Notes under the pieces: model-generated
What the model was told of the DNA's origin: nothing
Databases searched by the model: none
What the model saw: the letters and a program-made list of their open reading frames with translations, nothing else
Made by a program: the position numbers and the translations under genes
Assembly (NCBI GenBank): GCA_900313355.1
Contig: OMQZ01000002.1
Span: 1-7,582, forward strand
DNA from: an uncultured Rhodospirillaceae bacterium
GTDB lineage: Bacteria; Pseudomonadota; Alphaproteobacteria; RF32; CAG-239
DNA length: 7,582 nucleotides
Reading direction: 5' to 3'
Shown: piece by piece, positions 6,117 to 7,582 of the stretch
Numbering within the stretch: the first letter of the stretch is position 1
Layout: each line of letters opens with the position of its first letter

Positions 6117-7484
6117 ATGGCTAAAAAAAGCACTGTTCAATATGTTTGCCAAACCTGCGGCGCTGTTTATCCGAAATGGCAGGGAAAGTGTGATTCTTGC
6201 GGCGAATGGAACAGCATCACCGAAGAAAAAATTGAACAAAGCGGCTTTTCCGTTTTAAACACCAAGAAAAAAGGGACCTTGATTGATTTTGTTGACTTGA
6301 GCGGCTCCACACAATCTTATGAACGCTTAAAAACAGGCATTAAGGAAATTGACCGCGTCACAGGCGGCGGGCTTGTTCCCGGATCTGCCATTTTGGTCGG
6401 CGGCGATCCCGGAATCGGAAAATCAACTTTGCTGCTTCAAATTGCGGCGGGTGTTGCTCAAAAAAAAGATAGCTTGGAGTGTTTTTATATTTCAGGCGAA
6501 GAAGCTATTGATCAGGTTCGAATCCGTGCCCAGCGTTTAGGTGTTGCTTCAACACCCGTCAAACTTGCCTCAACAACCGAGGTTAAAGACATTTTAGCAA
6601 CACTTGAAAAAGCAAACCCAAGCATTGTGATTATTGATTCCATTCAAACGATGTATTTGGAAGATGTCGAATCCACACCGGGCAGTGTTTCTCAAGTCAG
6701 GGCCTGTGCTTATGAGCTGATTAAACTTGCAAAGAAGAAAGGGTTCGTTCTTTTCTTGGTCGGTCATGTTACAAAACAAGGCGCGATTGCAGGTCCGCGC
6801 ATTTTGGAACATATGGTCGATACGGTTTTGTATTTTGAGGGCGAAAGAGGTCATCATTTTCGCATTTTAAGAGCTGTTAAAAACCGTTATGGTGCCACGG
6901 ATGAAATCGGTGTTTTTGAAATGCAGGACAAAGGACTTGAACAAGTTGAAAACCCATCGGCTCTGTTTTTGGCAGAACGTCAGGGAAATGTTTCAGGCTC
7001 ATGTGTTTTTGCCGGCATCGAAGGATCGCGACCGCTTCTTGTTGAAATACAGGCTCTTGTCAGCCAAAGCGGATACAGCGCCCCGAAGCGTGCCGTTGTC
7101 GGTTGGGATTCAAACAGGCTTGCCATGATTTTGGCTGTTCTTGAAGCAAGATGCGGTTATAATTTCAGCTCACAAGATGTTTATTTGAACATTGCCGGCG
7201 GTCTTAAAATTTCAGAGCCTGCGGCTGATTTGGCTGTTGCGATGGCTGTTATTTCGTCGCTTTCGAACAAACCTTTGCCTTCTGATATGGTTATTTTCGG
7301 CGAGATCGGATTGTCGGGCGAAATCCGTGCGGTCACACAGCCGGCTCTTCGTTTGAAAGAAGCCGCAAAGCTTGGTTTTTCGAGTGCCATTGTGCCCTCA
7401 AGTTTCGGCAAAGAGAAAAAACTTGATACAATGACATATTATGAAATCGGCAACGTCCATCGTTTAATCAATTGGTTTAATTAG
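6117..7484 (+). CDS. radA: DNA repair protein RadA (Sms)
   Basis: RadA is a RecA-related hexameric ATPase that promotes branch migration and processing of recombination intermediates during DNA repair. The 455-residue length is typical. In order it has a C4 zinc finger (Cys11, Cys14, Cys25, Cys28, with the usual YPKWQGKC context), a Walker A GGDPGIGKST (95-104), YISGEE (124-129), a Walker B VIIDSIQT (171-178, Asp174), the RadA-specific KNRYG motif (255-259), and a C-terminal Lon protease-like domain (about 275-455) with YLNIAGGLKISEPAADLA (356-373) and GEIGLSGEIRAV (395-406). No key motif is missing. The start is fixed by the zinc finger position and by GGAGG at 6104-6108. It begins 3 bases after mlaF and is followed 12 bases later by a cvpA-like gene, an order familiar from alphaproteobacterial radA-cvpA-purF loci. 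Confidence 0.97.
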   Translation: MAKKSTVQYVCQTCGAVYPKWQGKCDSCGEWNSITEEKIEQSGFSVLNTKKKGTLIDFVDLSGSTQSYERLKTGIKEIDRVTGGGLVPGSAILVGGDPGIGKSTLLLQIAAGVAQKKDSLECFYISGEEAIDQVRIRAQRLGVASTPVKLASTTEVKDILATLEKANPSIVIIDSIQTMYLEDVESTPGSVSQVRACAYELIKLAKKKGFVLFLVGHVTKQGAIAGPRILEHMVDTVLYFEGERGHHFRILRAVKNRYGATDEIGVFEMQDKGLEQVENPSALFLAERQGNVSGSCVFAGIEGSRPLLVEIQALVSQSGYSAPKRAVVGWDSNRLAMILAVLEARCGYNFSSQDVYLNIAGGLKISEPAADLAVAMAVISSLSNKPLPSDMVIFGEIGLSGEIRAVTQPALRLKEAAKLGFSSAIVPSSFGKEKKLDTMTYYEIGNVHRLINWFN

Positions 7485-7496
7485 AGGGGAATAAAA

Positions 7497-7582
7497 ATGC
7501 ATCAGCTGAACAATTTAGATGTTATTTTAATTGTTTTAACGCTTATATCCATGCTCATCTCGCTTGCAAGAGGGCTTGTCAA
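7497..7582 (+). CDS. cvpA: CvpA-family membrane protein, 5' end only (cut by window edge)
   Basis: Only the first 28 codons are visible: an ATG at 7497 with a good ribosome site (AGGGGA, 7485-7490), then LDVILIVLTLISMLISLARGLV, read here as residues 7-28. A leading Leu-Asp, one hydrophobic helix and a closing R-G-L/F-V is the start pattern of CvpA (colicin V production) proteins, inner-membrane proteins of about 160-200 residues linked to envelope stress tolerance and often next to purF. The position directly after radA supports the call. With so little sequence, another small membrane protein remains possible. Confidence 0.7.
   Translation, partial: MHQLNNLDVILIVLTLISMLISLARGLV

Noticed and set aside
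5950..6258. Forward frame of 102 codons bridging mlaF and radA
   Set aside because: It overlaps conserved ends of two firmly identified genes in another frame, including the radA zinc finger; no independent support.
1..7582. tRNA/rRNA genes, CRISPR arrays, insertion sequences, attachment sites
   Set aside because: No cloverleaf-like segments, regularly spaced repeats, transposase motifs or terminal inverted repeats were seen; coding genes fill nearly the whole window.

Overview
The window is a run of eight genes, all on the + strand and tightly packed. Its content and order point to the chromosome of an alphaproteobacterium with a moderately AT-rich genome. The clues are: a single-domain, kinase-only HPr kinase of the alphaproteobacterial type (about 145 residues) instead of the two-domain Firmicute form; permease-then-ATPase order for the Mla-type transporter; and the run mlaE-mlaF-radA-cvpA, which resembles the (alr)-radA-cvpA-purF neighbourhood of that class. 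The frequent Gln/Asn/Lys codons and AT-rich wobble positions suggest a lower-GC lineage, such as an uncultured or host-associated one. That is an inference, and the species cannot be named from sequence alone.

Layout. (1) Positions 1-2511 hold the 3' end of a Bat (aerotolerance-type) operon: the tail of a TPR protein of the BatB/BatC kind, cut by the window edge, followed by batD with a 4-base ATGA overlap. Both are envelope proteins. (2) An 89-base gap (2512-2600) carries a reasonable sigma70-like promoter and a small inverted repeat, so a new transcription unit probably begins here. (3) Positions 2601-4515 hold a membrane-anchored thermonuclease (SNase)-like protein, then tsaE (tRNA t6A synthesis ATPase) and hprK (HPr kinase/phosphorylase), spaced 5 and 2 bases apart. 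(4) Positions 4547-6113 hold mlaE and mlaF, the permease and ATPase of a phospholipid/ABC transporter that maintains outer-membrane asymmetry; no mlaD follows. (5) Positions 6117-7484 hold radA, a DNA repair and branch-migration ATPase, and 7497-7582 hold the first 28 codons of a cvpA-like membrane protein.

Most of the window is conserved housekeeping content, and I do not see a new multi-gene system. The most unusual item is the SNase-like protein. Its fold motifs and four cysteines are intact, but several positions equivalent to the staphylococcal nuclease active site are substituted (Arg to Lys, Asp-Thr to Ala-Ala, second Arg to Asn), and it sits behind three predicted membrane segments that would place the domain in the periplasm. 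It looks like a membrane-tethered pseudonuclease. No RNA genes, mobile elements, CRISPR arrays or convincing terminators were found, and there is no gene-free stretch over 300 bases.
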